A stretch of 32,860 nt of DNA from an uncultured Bacteroidales bacterium (GTDB lineage: Bacteria > Bacteroidota > Bacteroidia > Bacteroidales > UBA932), in the NCBI GenBank assembly GCA_900318955.1, contig ONMJ01000025.1, forward strand, positions 1 to 32,860. The letters are read 5' to 3'. Below, one piece after another: positions 8,818 to 17,675 of the stretch; positions within the stretch are counted from its first letter, which is position 1, and each line of letters opens with the position of its first letter. Below the pieces are notes generated by a model. It saw nothing but the letters and a program-made list of their open reading frames with translations. It did not search any database and was not told the origin of the DNA. The position numbers and the translations under genes were made by a program.

Positions 8818-9354
8818 ATGGAAGACAAGGAGCTCCAAAGACGTCTTGGAAGAGGAGACGAAAAAGCATTTGCCGATATCTATGACAGATATGCCGGCAA
8901 ATGCGTAATTTTCATTGACTCGCTTGTTAAAGACGAGACTGTCGCAAAGGACCTTGCGCACGATATTTTCATAAAGATCTGGACGCGTAGGGAAATCGTC
9001 TCAAAGGCAGAATCCCTCGATGCATACATCTTCCGAATGGCCAGAAATGCAGTTTTGGATCTGTTCCATTCAAGAGCAATCGCCAGACGCTATCTTGCTT
9101 CCGAGACTCTTCGTCAAGACGGTATTGCGGTTGACGCCGATGCCAAGATCGACGAAGACGAGCTACAACTTCTCATCTACCGCTCTGTCGAGGCTATGCC
9201 TCCCCAGCGCCGCCGAGTCTTCCGGATGAGCCGTTACTACGGCATTCCGAATATCAAAATTGCAGAAGAGCTCGGCATAGACATCCGGACTGTCGAGAAC
9301 CACCTTACCGCTGCTCTTCGAAGTCTCAGGATGGCTCTCCAGAGCGCGCGGTAA
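8818..9354 (+). CDS. ECF RNA polymerase sigma-70 factor (locus A)
   Basis: 178 aa from ATG 8818. Region 2 is at the N-terminus (LGRGDEKAFADIYDRYAGK; AKDLAHDIFIKIWTRRE) and region 4 at the C-terminus (PPQRRRVFRMSRYYGI; KIAEELGIDIRTVENHLTAAL, a helix-turn-helix), the layout of FecI-like factors. An in-frame TTG at 8785 with GGAGG 3 nt before it would add 11 mostly hydrophobic residues. I reject it because a perfect -7 element overlaps that stretch. The gene is divergent from fecR, probably its anti-sigma partner, and convergent with the large locus B lipoprotein, 17 bp between stop codons. It is expected to direct transcription of the locus A operon; this is inference from family and position. 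Confidence 0.93.
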   Translation: MEDKELQRRLGRGDEKAFADIYDRYAGKCVIFIDSLVKDETVAKDLAHDIFIKIWTRREIVSKAESLDAYIFRMARNAVLDLFHSRAIARRYLASETLRQDGIAVDADAKIDEDELQLLIYRSVEAMPPQRRRVFRMSRYYGIPNIKIAEELGIDIRTVENHLTAALRSLRMALQSAR

Positions 9355-9371
9355 GGTTCTCTCGATAATCA

Positions 9372-11807
9372 TCAGTTAGCTGTCCCGAAAGTAATATTCT
9401 CCTTCGTCACATTGACGGCAGCCGCTGAGTGAGTGCCGATATAGTCGAAATAGTTCTCGGCATTGACTCCGACCATCTTCGGAGATCCGGCATTGTATGT
9501 GCCTAAATCACCTCCGGCAACGCAGCCCGAGAAGGCGGCAGCCTTGTTGCACTGGCCGAAGAAGGTACCAATGTAAGAATCAGTCTTGTCAGTGATTACT
9601 TTTCCGTAGTTCTTGACTCCGGTGAAGGAGTTGTCGTCAGCATTGACAAGGCATACGACTCCTCCTACAGCACCTGCGGTCGTTGAAGTCAGGTCACCGT
9701 AGTTGGTAACATCCTTCATTGTGGATCCGGCTCCGGTAATGCAGGTGATGTTCCCGGCGCGGGCGCCTCCCGAAGTAGCGAAGGAGTTGATGTTGTTGCC
9801 ATAATTGACCACATCTTCCATCTCTACATACCTGTTAGCAGCCGCGACAATACCGGATGCCCTTGCTGTAGCAGAAGTGACGTCGCCCCTATTGACCACA
9901 TGCTTCATGACCACCTTTGTCTCCGTATTGATAAGGTTGGTACCAAATCCAAGGATACCGGCAACCTGAACGGCAGTAGCTCCGCTCTTTGTGTTTCCAC
10001 CAGCCGTGGCTGTCACTGCTCCGGTATTGGTGATATTCTCAAGAATGACACCCTTCTCTCCCGCGAAAGCAAAGCCACAGACTGCCATAGTGACACGTTT
10101 GTTGTCTCCGGCAGCTCCGTCAAAGGACATGGGGGCGTTATTGGTGATATTTCTGACCGTGGCGTCATAGACAAGACCGGCAAGAAGGCCTGCATCTGTA
10201 GCAGCCTTGCACTTTACCGAAAGGGATGAGCTTGCATCGAAAACAAGGTTCTCTACAACTGCTCCCGGGCCGAGGATTCCGAAGAGTCCCCAGGCGGCTC
10301 CTGCTGTCTCATTCTGGCAGACTAGGGCGAGATTCTTGATAGAGTGTCCCTTACCATCGAAAGCTCCCGTGAAGGCGTTGCCTCCGGTAATACTCAAAGC
10401 ATTGCTCGCCCAGTTGAAAGTTCCTGCTCCAATCGGAATCCAATCAGTGACTCCTGTGAAGTCAAGATCCGCATTCAGCACGACAGTCTTTCCATCTTCT
10501 CCGAAGAAAGGAGTGAGGTCACCGCCTGCATTCACCGCATTCCTGAAAGCGATGAAATCTTCAACAGTATTGAGGCCGGCCTTAGGCTCTTCTGAAGCCT
10601 GTCCGAAAGTGATATTTTCAGGCGTTACAAAAGTAGCGGCATCGCTGTGAGTACCGATATGGCTGAAATAGTTCTCAGCATTGACCCCGACCATAACCGG
10701 AGAGCCGCCATTGTAAGATCCTAAATCGCCACCGGCAACGCACTCGGAGAACTTGGCGTTCTTGTTGCACTGGCCGAAGAAAGTACCAACATAAGTACCT
10801 GTTCTATCAGTTATTACCTTTCCGTAGCTCTTTACTCTGGTGAAGGTGTTGTCATCAGAGTTGACAAGGCAGATGGCTCCACCGACACAGCCGGCCGTAG
10901 TAGAAATAATGTCTCCATTATTGGTACAATCCGTCATTGATGAACCGGTTCCGGTGATACATGTGATATTACCAAGACGAGAGCCGCCGGAAGTCTTGAA
11001 CGTGTTGGTACTTGTTCCATTGTTGACGCAGCCGGTCATATTGGTAAACCTATTTGCTGCCGCAACGATACCGGATGCGCGAGGTACTGCCGACTCAATG
11101 TTAGCATTGTTGACACAATCCTTTACAATAACTTCTTTTGAAGAACTTGCGTCATTGGTTCCGAATCCGAGAATACCTGAGATATGGACGCCGTTACCTC
11201 CGTTATTGGTATTGGCTCCGGCGGTAGCCGTGATTAAAGAGGCGTTATTGGTTACTTTCTCAATCAAAGCTTCGTTTTCGCCAGCAAATGCAAAACCGAT
11301 CAGGGCGATAGTGACTCTGGCAGGGTTAGGAGCGGCATTTTCAAGGTTGTAAGCGGCAGAACTCGTAACGTTCCTGATAGTTCCTTGATTAAGAATACCG
11401 GCGATGAGGCCGATTTCAGTGGAAGCGGAAGGTTTAGCTTCGAGAGAGCATGTAGAATCGAAAACAAGATTCTCGACAACTCCGCCTTCTCCGACACAGC
11501 CGAAGAGGCCCCAGGCGCCGCCGGTCTTAGAATTGGCGCACACCGCCTTGAATCCGGTAATCTTGTGGCCCTGACCGTCGAAATAGCCTGTGAACGGTGT
11601 CCCGGTGATAGTGAGCTTATTGGATGCCCAGGTGAATCCAACGTCTCCGATAGGAGTCCACTCAGTAACACCTGACATGTCGATATCGTTGAGAAGGGCC
11701 ACATGGCCTTCCGCATTCTGCCAGTCGGCGAGAGACTCGCCCTTATTGACGGCAGATGCAAAGTCAACTAGATCGGCTGCAGAACGGATGCCTCCGTTGC
11801 TTCCAAA
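9372..11807 (-). repeat. Tandem in-frame duplication of about 1218 bp
   Basis: The 3' end of the lipoprotein gene is built of two diverged copies. Matching codons, for example those of ENITFG near 9391 and 10609, are offset by 1218 bp, exactly 406 codons. Blocks such as NITCITG, GFAFAGE, RASGIVAAANR and GTFFGQCNK are kept in both copies, while interspersed segments differ, so the duplication is old enough to have diverged but is still clear. Confidence 0.85.
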
Positions 11808-12653
11808 AGCAAAGAGTGCCTTTGCAAGATGCTTGACGGAGAATTTACCGCTTTCTTCTGCGTAAGTCTGGATTCCGCTCTTGTAGATAGTCTTTGTGTA
11901 CTGCTTTCCGTCAGAGGTCTCGAAAGTCAGCTGAAGGCCTGCGGGAGATTTAAACCTTCCGACAGGGAACTTGATTGTCTCTTCCTTGGTAAGGTCCGCT
12001 CCTTCAGGGAAATTGAGAGTCAAGGTGTTCCCACTTGAAGCAGGGGTAATAGCCAGAGACGAGGGATCCACAGCACCGCTAAAGGAGAGATAACCCTCGA
12101 AACCCTCTGCCGAAGCAGGTCCGACAGTAAGCTTCTTTAGAGGACTGGTAAGTACTCCGGCCTCAAGTTTCAACTCTATTACGGAGCAGATGTTCTTGAA
12201 CGCCATCTTAAGGACTCCGCCTTCGAGATTGCCTGATTTAGGAGTTCCCACGAGCGGAGCATGGGCGGCATTGGCCTGCTTGCCCTCAAGGAATCTGATT
12301 TCACCTTCCGCTGCGACTCCGACAGTACCGTCGGCACCGGTTGCGGGATAATAAGCGGTCAGAGGCTTTGATGAATCATAGCTCTGAATACCTGCTTCAG
12401 AAGTAAATGTCGCCTGAGGCCCGGCCTCGGCGGTCTTGTATGAATAAACGGCTCCATCATACACTACAGAGATGACGTCACCGGCTTCCCAGGTACTTTT
12501 TCCTTCGCTGATGTCGGTCCTGGTACTGAGGCAGTCAGCTTTTATGACAAGGCCGTTTGCGGTCTCGTCAACAAGGGGCTGCTGCATCTCTTCGCGGGCG
12601 CAGGAAAAAAGTGCCGCAGCGAACAGGAATAATGCTATCTTGTTGTATTTCAT
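9372..12653 (-). CDS. Lipoprotein: fimbrillin-like N-terminus plus two tandem beta-helix modules
   Basis: 1093 aa, last gene of locus B. Lipobox LFSC (Cys18). Residues about 30-275 resemble the N-terminal fimbrillin/Mfa fold (LSTRTDISEGKSTWEAGD then ISVVYDG and LTAYYPATG). Two copies of a module of about 400 aa follow (about 287-690 and 691-1093), each starting with an AxxxVDFxxAVNxG-like stretch, then DIDMSGVTEWTPIG, FDGQGHKI and GLFG, and ending in VGVNAENYF and ENITFG. Cys/Asn-rich rungs such as CVNNG and VNYGN point to a GLUG-like parallel beta-helix. No catalytic motif is visible. A surface binding or adhesion role is inferred. Related modules occur in the two upstream lipoproteins, 6 bp and about 2.6 kb away. 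No terminator is seen after the stop. Confidence 0.85.
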   Translation of the reverse strand: MKYNKIALFLFAAALFSCAREEMQQPLVDETANGLVIKADCLSTRTDISEGKSTWEAGDVISVVYDGAVYSYKTAEAGPQATFTSEAGIQSYDSSKPLTAYYPATGADGTVGVAAEGEIRFLEGKQANAAHAPLVGTPKSGNLEGGVLKMAFKNICSVIELKLEAGVLTSPLKKLTVGPASAEGFEGYLSFSGAVDPSSLAITPASSGNTLTLNFPEGADLTKEETIKFPVGRFKSPAGLQLTFETSDGKQYTKTIYKSGIQTYAEESGKFSVKHLAKALFAFGSNGGIRSAADLVDFASAVNKGESLADWQNAEGHVALLNDIDMSGVTEWTPIGDVGFTWASNKLTITGTPFTGYFDGQGHKITGFKAVCANSKTGGAWGLFGCVGEGGVVENLVFDSTCSLEAKPSASTEIGLIAGILNQGTIRNVTSSAAYNLENAAPNPARVTIALIGFAFAGENEALIEKVTNNASLITATAGANTNNGGNGVHISGILGFGTNDASSSKEVIVKDCVNNANIESAVPRASGIVAAANRFTNMTGCVNNGTSTNTFKTSGGSRLGNITCITGTGSSMTDCTNNGDIISTTAGCVGGAICLVNSDDNTFTRVKSYGKVITDRTGTYVGTFFGQCNKNAKFSECVAGGDLGSYNGGSPVMVGVNAENYFSHIGTHSDAATFVTPENITFGQASEEPKAGLNTVEDFIAFRNAVNAGGDLTPFFGEDGKTVVLNADLDFTGVTDWIPIGAGTFNWASNALSITGGNAFTGAFDGKGHSIKNLALVCQNETAGAAWGLFGILGPGAVVENLVFDASSSLSVKCKAATDAGLLAGLVYDATVRNITNNAPMSFDGAAGDNKRVTMAVCGFAFAGEKGVILENITNTGAVTATAGGNTKSGATAVQVAGILGFGTNLINTETKVVMKHVVNRGDVTSATARASGIVAAANRYVEMEDVVNYGNNINSFATSGGARAGNITCITGAGSTMKDVTNYGDLTSTTAGAVGGVVCLVNADDNSFTGVKNYGKVITDKTDSYIGTFFGQCNKAAAFSGCVAGGDLGTYNAGSPKMVGVNAENYFDYIGTHSAAAVNVTKENITFGTAN

Positions 12654-12659
12654 GATGTT

Positions 12660-15239
12660 CTATTCTTTATCGCCTTCTTCATAATCAATATCTCCGATAC
12701 CGTTGTCCGGTATTTCTTCCTCTATTGAGGACATATCGGTAACCTCGAAAGGCTTCGCGATTGCATACCTTGCAGCCAGGAGAGCAACGGGAGCGTTGGT
12801 CGAGGTGACAGGAGTGGAATAGCTGCCTGAGGTCGTATTGGAGTTAGAATAACGGTACGAATTATCATCCAGCTTAATATTGTAAGTCGGAGTGATAATC
12901 GACTCAAAGACGGTGCAGGACGCTCCGTAGCGTGAGATACCGTAATCCATGTGGTATCCGTCTCTAGTCAGGTTCATCTCGTTGTCGAGATAGCTTGTAC
13001 GAAGGTTCTGGAGCATGGTTCCGGTCGGGATGATTCCGGTGAAATCGATATCCCTCATAACCTGCTGCCCCACAGAAGTGATAACTGAGAACATACCGGC
13101 CTGGTCTGTCCAGGTGACTGAAGGCTGCGAACCGCTTCCAATCTTTGACATATCAAAGTATGCCTGGGACATTATGTACCAGAACTTCGGCGAGCAGTCG
13201 GGACGGGCTTCCTTAACCTTGTCAATAAGACCGTTGTAAGCGGCTTTCTGAGTGTCGTTCCATACCCAGGCCGCTGCGTTTCCGGTATGCTCCTGGATGG
13301 TAACGATATCCCAGGTATCGCTTCTTGCGGCATCATAGATGGAAACACCTGTAGTCTCGGTCCATGAGGTGGATCCAGGAAGGCAGGTATAGCAATGATA
13401 ACCGCTTGCATTCTTAAATTCATTGTTGTACTGGGAAACCAGGTGACCTCCGTAGTACATATGGACCATCTTGACGTCCTTGATTCCGGCGGCTGCAAGA
13501 AGACCCGGCATGTGCTCGACAGCATCCTTTGTGAAGCTGTTGCCAATGAAGAGTATCTTCAGCTTAGCATTCGAAGGATCCGGAAGCGGGTCAACCGGCG
13601 GCTCGGGAGGAGTGGAACCATCGATGTAGGTATTGTTCTCAAAGATACCGTTGCGGTTGCGGTAGCCGTTCAGGGAGATATACTCCATGAAATTACCTGC
13701 TGTGATATCTACGACCTTATTGTTGTCATCCTCGGTATAAGGGCCGATCTTACCTCCAATCTTACAGTTCTTGACCGTTGCGGCATAGCTGTTGAGAGAG
13801 GCGGTGATGATTCCCATGAATTTATCAGGAAGGCCCGTAGAGCTATTGACAGTAGTATTGTACCACATATCCGAACGGATAGTACCGTAGTTCTCGCAAC
13901 CGTCGATGATATCCACTGCGGAATTGACCTGTCCGACAATACCTGCGACATAACCGTGAGTCATGTCACCGGGAACGGTAAATGTCACATTTCCGTTGTT
14001 GACGCATGAGGTCACATAGACCTCCGCTCCAGTTGCAGAGGCAATACCTCCGGCGCGGCTGTTGGTAGCAGTAACGTCGCGGCACTCAACGGCGCCATTG
14101 TTGGTACAGGAAGTGATCTTTGTATACTTGTTGGCACTCGCAATGATACCTCCGACCCTGGTTGCGGCAGCATCGATCTTACCGTTGTTGACACAAGAAG
14201 TCACCTCATTGGAAACAGTAGCCTTTGCATCTGAGAAGCCGATAAGGCCACCGACGGAATAGCCGCCAGCCCCGTTTCCGGTATTGGTGGTATTCTCACT
14301 CTTAAGGGTAGCGCTGTTGGTACAGTTTCTCACTATGCTTGCAAAATCGGCATCAGAAGCTATGGCGCCGACTATACCGCCGAGGCAGAATCTTGCTGAG
14401 CTCTTTCCGTCAAAGGATAGAGATCCTTCGCTTGAGCAGTTCTCGAATGTGGTACCGATAGCATAACCGGCGATGGATCCTAGAGCACCGAGATCAGTGG
14501 TATGGGAGACTGCATCCGCCTCAACCGTGAGACCCTTTACAGTAGCGTTGGAAAGAACGCCGAAGAAACCTGCGGCATAACCTGCTACTGCACTCTCGGG
14601 AACTTCGATCTTGAGGCCCTTGATCTTATGGCCCTGACCGTCAAAGGTACCGGAGAAAGCCTTTCCTGAAATGGCATTGCCAGTAGTAAAGGTTCCTTCT
14701 CCAATCGGAGTCCATGTCTCTCCGGTGATGTCAATATCCTCGAGAAGGAGGACATGACCGGTAGCATCCATCCAGCGGTCGAGTTCCTCGGTTCCCTCAT
14801 TGACCGCACGGGCAAAGCGGAAAAGTTCTTCCTTGCTGTTGATACCGCCGATGCTGGCATCAGGATCGACCTGCTTGACATACTCTTCCTGAGTGATAGG
14901 AATTGAGACTACTTTTCCGCCGCCTTCCACCCGGATTTCTCCGCTACGGGCAGCTGGTGCCTTGTTTTCCTGGATACGGATTGTCACGACACCGTTACCG
15001 TTGCCGTGATCCGGCTCAGCCGTCACCCATTTAGGAGTGAAGACCAGCCAGTCTGTTGTGGATGTGACCATTATCGCCTCGTCCGCAGGATTCTCCGCGG
15101 TCGCGGTGATAGAGGTCTTGTCCGTCATGAGCGAGGCATTAAGGTCCAGATAGGACTCCAGCTCATTTTTGTTTCGGCAGCCTACGGCCGCAAAGGCCGC
15201 AAGTGCTAGGACAAACAGAAGTTTAACTGATTTTTTCAT
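12660..15239 (-). CDS. BACON-GLUG beta-helix lipoprotein with C-terminal DUF4886 (SGNH-like) domain
   Basis: 859 aa, lipobox AVGC (Cys21). A BACON-like domain covers about 35-118 (STTDWLVFTPKW; IPITQEEYV). A GLUG/beta-helix section follows (about 128-540: DIDITGETWTPIGEG, FDGQGHKIKG, repeated SCVNNGxV rungs). After a Pro-rich linker (544-555) comes a DUF4886 domain (about 559-830). Its ILFIGNSFT carries the putative nucleophile Ser568 in a GNS block I, YYGGH gives block II glycines (597-598), and RDGYHMDYG gives a DxxH pair (Asp760, His763). These are the landmarks of SGNH esterases, so hydrolysis of an ester, for example deacylation of a glycan, is plausible but unproven. It lies 11 bp after the phosphodiester glycosidase gene and 6 bp before the fimbrillin/beta-helix gene. 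Confidence 0.87.
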   Translation of the reverse strand: MKKSVKLLFVLALAAFAAVGCRNKNELESYLDLNASLMTDKTSITATAENPADEAIMVTSTTDWLVFTPKWVTAEPDHGNGNGVVTIRIQENKAPAARSGEIRVEGGGKVVSIPITQEEYVKQVDPDASIGGINSKEELFRFARAVNEGTEELDRWMDATGHVLLLEDIDITGETWTPIGEGTFTTGNAISGKAFSGTFDGQGHKIKGLKIEVPESAVAGYAAGFFGVLSNATVKGLTVEADAVSHTTDLGALGSIAGYAIGTTFENCSSEGSLSFDGKSSARFCLGGIVGAIASDADFASIVRNCTNSATLKSENTTNTGNGAGGYSVGGLIGFSDAKATVSNEVTSCVNNGKIDAAATRVGGIIASANKYTKITSCTNNGAVECRDVTATNSRAGGIASATGAEVYVTSCVNNGNVTFTVPGDMTHGYVAGIVGQVNSAVDIIDGCENYGTIRSDMWYNTTVNSSTGLPDKFMGIITASLNSYAATVKNCKIGGKIGPYTEDDNNKVVDITAGNFMEYISLNGYRNRNGIFENNTYIDGSTPPEPPVDPLPDPSNAKLKILFIGNSFTKDAVEHMPGLLAAAGIKDVKMVHMYYGGHLVSQYNNEFKNASGYHCYTCLPGSTSWTETTGVSIYDAARSDTWDIVTIQEHTGNAAAWVWNDTQKAAYNGLIDKVKEARPDCSPKFWYIMSQAYFDMSKIGSGSQPSVTWTDQAGMFSVITSVGQQVMRDIDFTGIIPTGTMLQNLRTSYLDNEMNLTRDGYHMDYGISRYGASCTVFESIITPTYNIKLDDNSYRYSNSNTTSGSYSTPVTSTNAPVALLAARYAIAKPFEVTDMSSIEEEIPDNGIGDIDYEEGDKE

Positions 15240-15250
15240 ATATGTGGCTG

Positions 15251-17662
15251 TTATTTTTTCCTTATAAGGATATAATTCATGTCGCTGCGCTCACCCTTGC
15301 TGTCGCTGGGACTGTTGACAAGGGCGCCTGAGCCTTTCTCCGCATTGTAGATCCACATCGCAGAAGAGCCGCCTCCGTCGAAGCGGGTGACGTTCCACGC
15401 CCCGAGTTTTTCAGCTATGCGGTACATCTCGTAGCCTTTTACTCCAAGCGAGAACCACTCCTGACGGCCGTCGATTTCTATGAGCCAGACCTTTGTCGTG
15501 TTCTTATCTATAGCGACATATGTCATAGGATCATATGTCGAGTAGAGCGACGCGGAGGAGCCGGGAGTATTGCTGGCATCCTTTCCATCCGTCATTAGCT
15601 TATACATCGTCGAATTCTGAGTATAGATCGGCTTGGTAATGGTTCCGTCAATAGTCATATCGGCTTTCAGACGAATCTTGTCTCCTACCTTGAGACCGGA
15701 GCCGATAGCACGGCCGGTCTCCCCGCTTGCAGCAAGAGCAATCTCTTTACTGCCGCTTAGATAAGGAGCAGAAGAAAGGGGACTTTCCATCCCGTCATAG
15801 ATGGCCTTGACGGTCGCATCAGCGTAGCCTGTATTTACCTTCATCGGCTCACCTGTATACTCTGCAACAACATATAAAACATTAGTTGCAAGAGGGTTGG
15901 TAAGACCGGCATGGGGAGTCTTCTTGTACCTGGAAGTATAGAGATTCAGCTGATATGTCGCATTGGCATGGCGAAGAATGGTATCATTGATGGAATGGTA
16001 CTGATACTCTTTGCCGGAAATCTCAACCTTGCCGGTAAAGACTTTCTTCTCGCAAGACGTAGTACGGTCCGTAAAGACTGTAAACGCCCATGAGTGGTTG
16101 GGAAGCTGCTTCACGACACCGGTATTATTGATGTATACAGGCTGCCCCTCCTCGATATGGAAACCACGGCCGAAGCCATCGTTGCTGTCGAAGAAGCCGG
16201 TATTAATGCCAGCGATAATATCCTGACCTTCAGCACGCTTACGATTACAAATCTGGCTCAGGGTCTCACGCTTATTGTACCCATTGTTCCCATTCTTGTT
16301 TCCGTTAGGATTAGGAACGATATCGTCCGCATACGAGGTTGTGATATCAAAACCCGTCTTGGTAAGATCCAACTCGATTATATTGACGATTCTGGGAACT
16401 CCGAGACAATCGTACTTTGTCCACTTGACTCCGTCCATAAGTACCTTGGAATCAATTTCTTCCCAGGCATAATAGTCATCGAGTTTCCAGTTGACCGAGA
16501 CGGCATCGTCATCACTTCCGGTGAGAGCGAAAGCATTTGTCCTCGGGTAGCAAACGGCATTGCGATAAAGACTCGCAGGGGCCTTGGACGGATCGGAGGA
16601 ATACAGATTATAATCCCCGCAGTGACCGTCGGCCGTCATTTTCGTTATATTGGCTTTTGTCTTGTTGGAGCCGCAAATCCAGCCGGGACCGTAGTACCTA
16701 TCTGAAGAATAGACTCCAAGAACATTACCCTTAGCAGTACTTTCAGTGATAACACCTTCATTCTCTCCGGCAAAACCTCCAACCCAGCCTTCTCCGTTGC
16801 AGAGAACATTACCGTTGTTGTAGCAACTTGAGATACTGCTGTCAGAGGAGAGGAAACCGGTAATACCGCCTACCCTGGGATGGCCGCTGCCGGCTTTGAC
16901 ATCGAGAGTGGCTTCGAAATAAACATGATCGAAAGTCGTTCCTGTAGCCGAAGTCGAGACTCCTCCGTAATTGGAATCGCCTTCTGAGGTAATCTTGATG
17001 ACATCGCCGGATGCTCCATAATGGAGATTCCTTATCGTCGCTCCCTTAAGGACACCGAAAAGCGGAGCAGAAACACCCTTTATGGTGTGTCCCTGACCGT
17101 TGAAAGTGCCTTTAAATGGAGACGCGGAAGTGCCGGCAGGAGTATAGGTTACTCCGGTCATATCGATATCCTGGATAAGCGTAACCGCTCCGTTGACTAT
17201 GAAGCGATCCATAGCCTTCCCCTCATTAACCGCCTCAGAGAAAGCGGCAAAATCGGCAGCAGAGGCGATTCCCTGGACGATTCCACTCTCTTCGGCAGTC
17301 TGAGTAAGGGTCATGCTTGCTGTCTTCCCGGAAACGGTCTTAAGCGTTACCGTTGCCTTACGGCTCTCTCCCGTCTGATTCTTAGTCAGAAGGAGGGAAA
17401 CCGTGACAGGATCGGAAGAGCCGTTGCCTCCCGGAGGCGAGAATTTCACCCACTGCGCATCTGAAGAGAGCACCCATACCTCAGTAGTCTTTATCTCAAT
17501 CGACTGGGTCGAAATGTCCCCGGCAACAGAAAGTGTTGAGGGAGTAATGACAGGATCAGCGACGACCGAGGGAGTATTCTCCTCCCCCCCTTTGCAAGAA
17601 ATGCCGGAGAGCATTATGCAAAGGGCGGGAAGCAGAGAGAACATTTTTACAATTCTATTCAT
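15251..17662 (-). CDS. BACON-GLUG lipoprotein with C-terminal phosphodiester glycosidase (NAGPA) domain
   Basis: 803 aa from ATG 17662, which has GGAG 6 nt upstream and a signal peptide with lipobox GISC (Cys23). A frame extended to 17695 would overlap susD by 20 nt and spoil the signal peptide. Domains: BACON (about 38-122, ending MTLTQTAEE); GLUG/beta-helix (about 130-350: DIDMTGVTYTPAG, FNGQGHTIKG, VGGFAGENEGVI); NAGPA/DUF2233 (about 425-803) with AGINTGFF (484-491), IEIDGR (728-733), a GYEMYRIAEKLGAW helix (743-756) and RFDGGGSSA (760-768). The family hydrolyses sugar-1-phosphodiesters such as the GlcNAc cap in lysosomal enzyme uncovering. The NAGPA domain holds an insert of about 200 residues between the Asn and DGR motifs, longer than in the locus A enzyme. 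Its substrate is unknown. Confidence 0.9.
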   Translation of the reverse strand: MNRIVKMFSLLPALCIMLSGISCKGGEENTPSVVADPVITPSTLSVAGDISTQSIEIKTTEVWVLSSDAQWVKFSPPGGNGSSDPVTVSLLLTKNQTGESRKATVTLKTVSGKTASMTLTQTAEESGIVQGIASAADFAAFSEAVNEGKAMDRFIVNGAVTLIQDIDMTGVTYTPAGTSASPFKGTFNGQGHTIKGVSAPLFGVLKGATIRNLHYGASGDVIKITSEGDSNYGGVSTSATGTTFDHVYFEATLDVKAGSGHPRVGGITGFLSSDSSISSCYNNGNVLCNGEGWVGGFAGENEGVITESTAKGNVLGVYSSDRYYGPGWICGSNKTKANITKMTADGHCGDYNLYSSDPSKAPASLYRNAVCYPRTNAFALTGSDDDAVSVNWKLDDYYAWEEIDSKVLMDGVKWTKYDCLGVPRIVNIIELDLTKTGFDITTSYADDIVPNPNGNKNGNNGYNKRETLSQICNRKRAEGQDIIAGINTGFFDSNDGFGRGFHIEEGQPVYINNTGVVKQLPNHSWAFTVFTDRTTSCEKKVFTGKVEISGKEYQYHSINDTILRHANATYQLNLYTSRYKKTPHAGLTNPLATNVLYVVAEYTGEPMKVNTGYADATVKAIYDGMESPLSSAPYLSGSKEIALAASGETGRAIGSGLKVGDKIRLKADMTIDGTITKPIYTQNSTMYKLMTDGKDASNTPGSSASLYSTYDPMTYVAIDKNTTKVWLIEIDGRQEWFSLGVKGYEMYRIAEKLGAWNVTRFDGGGSSAMWIYNAEKGSGALVNSPSDSKGERSDMNYILIRKK

Positions 17663-17675
17663 TATCACTCCAGAT

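Noticed and set aside
13395-14009. 204-aa open frame on the plus strand
   Set aside because: Antisense shadow of the GLUG/DUF4886 lipoprotein, whose domains are unambiguous.
16094-16705. 203-aa open frame on the plus strand
   Set aside because: Antisense shadow of the BACON/GLUG/NAGPA lipoprotein.
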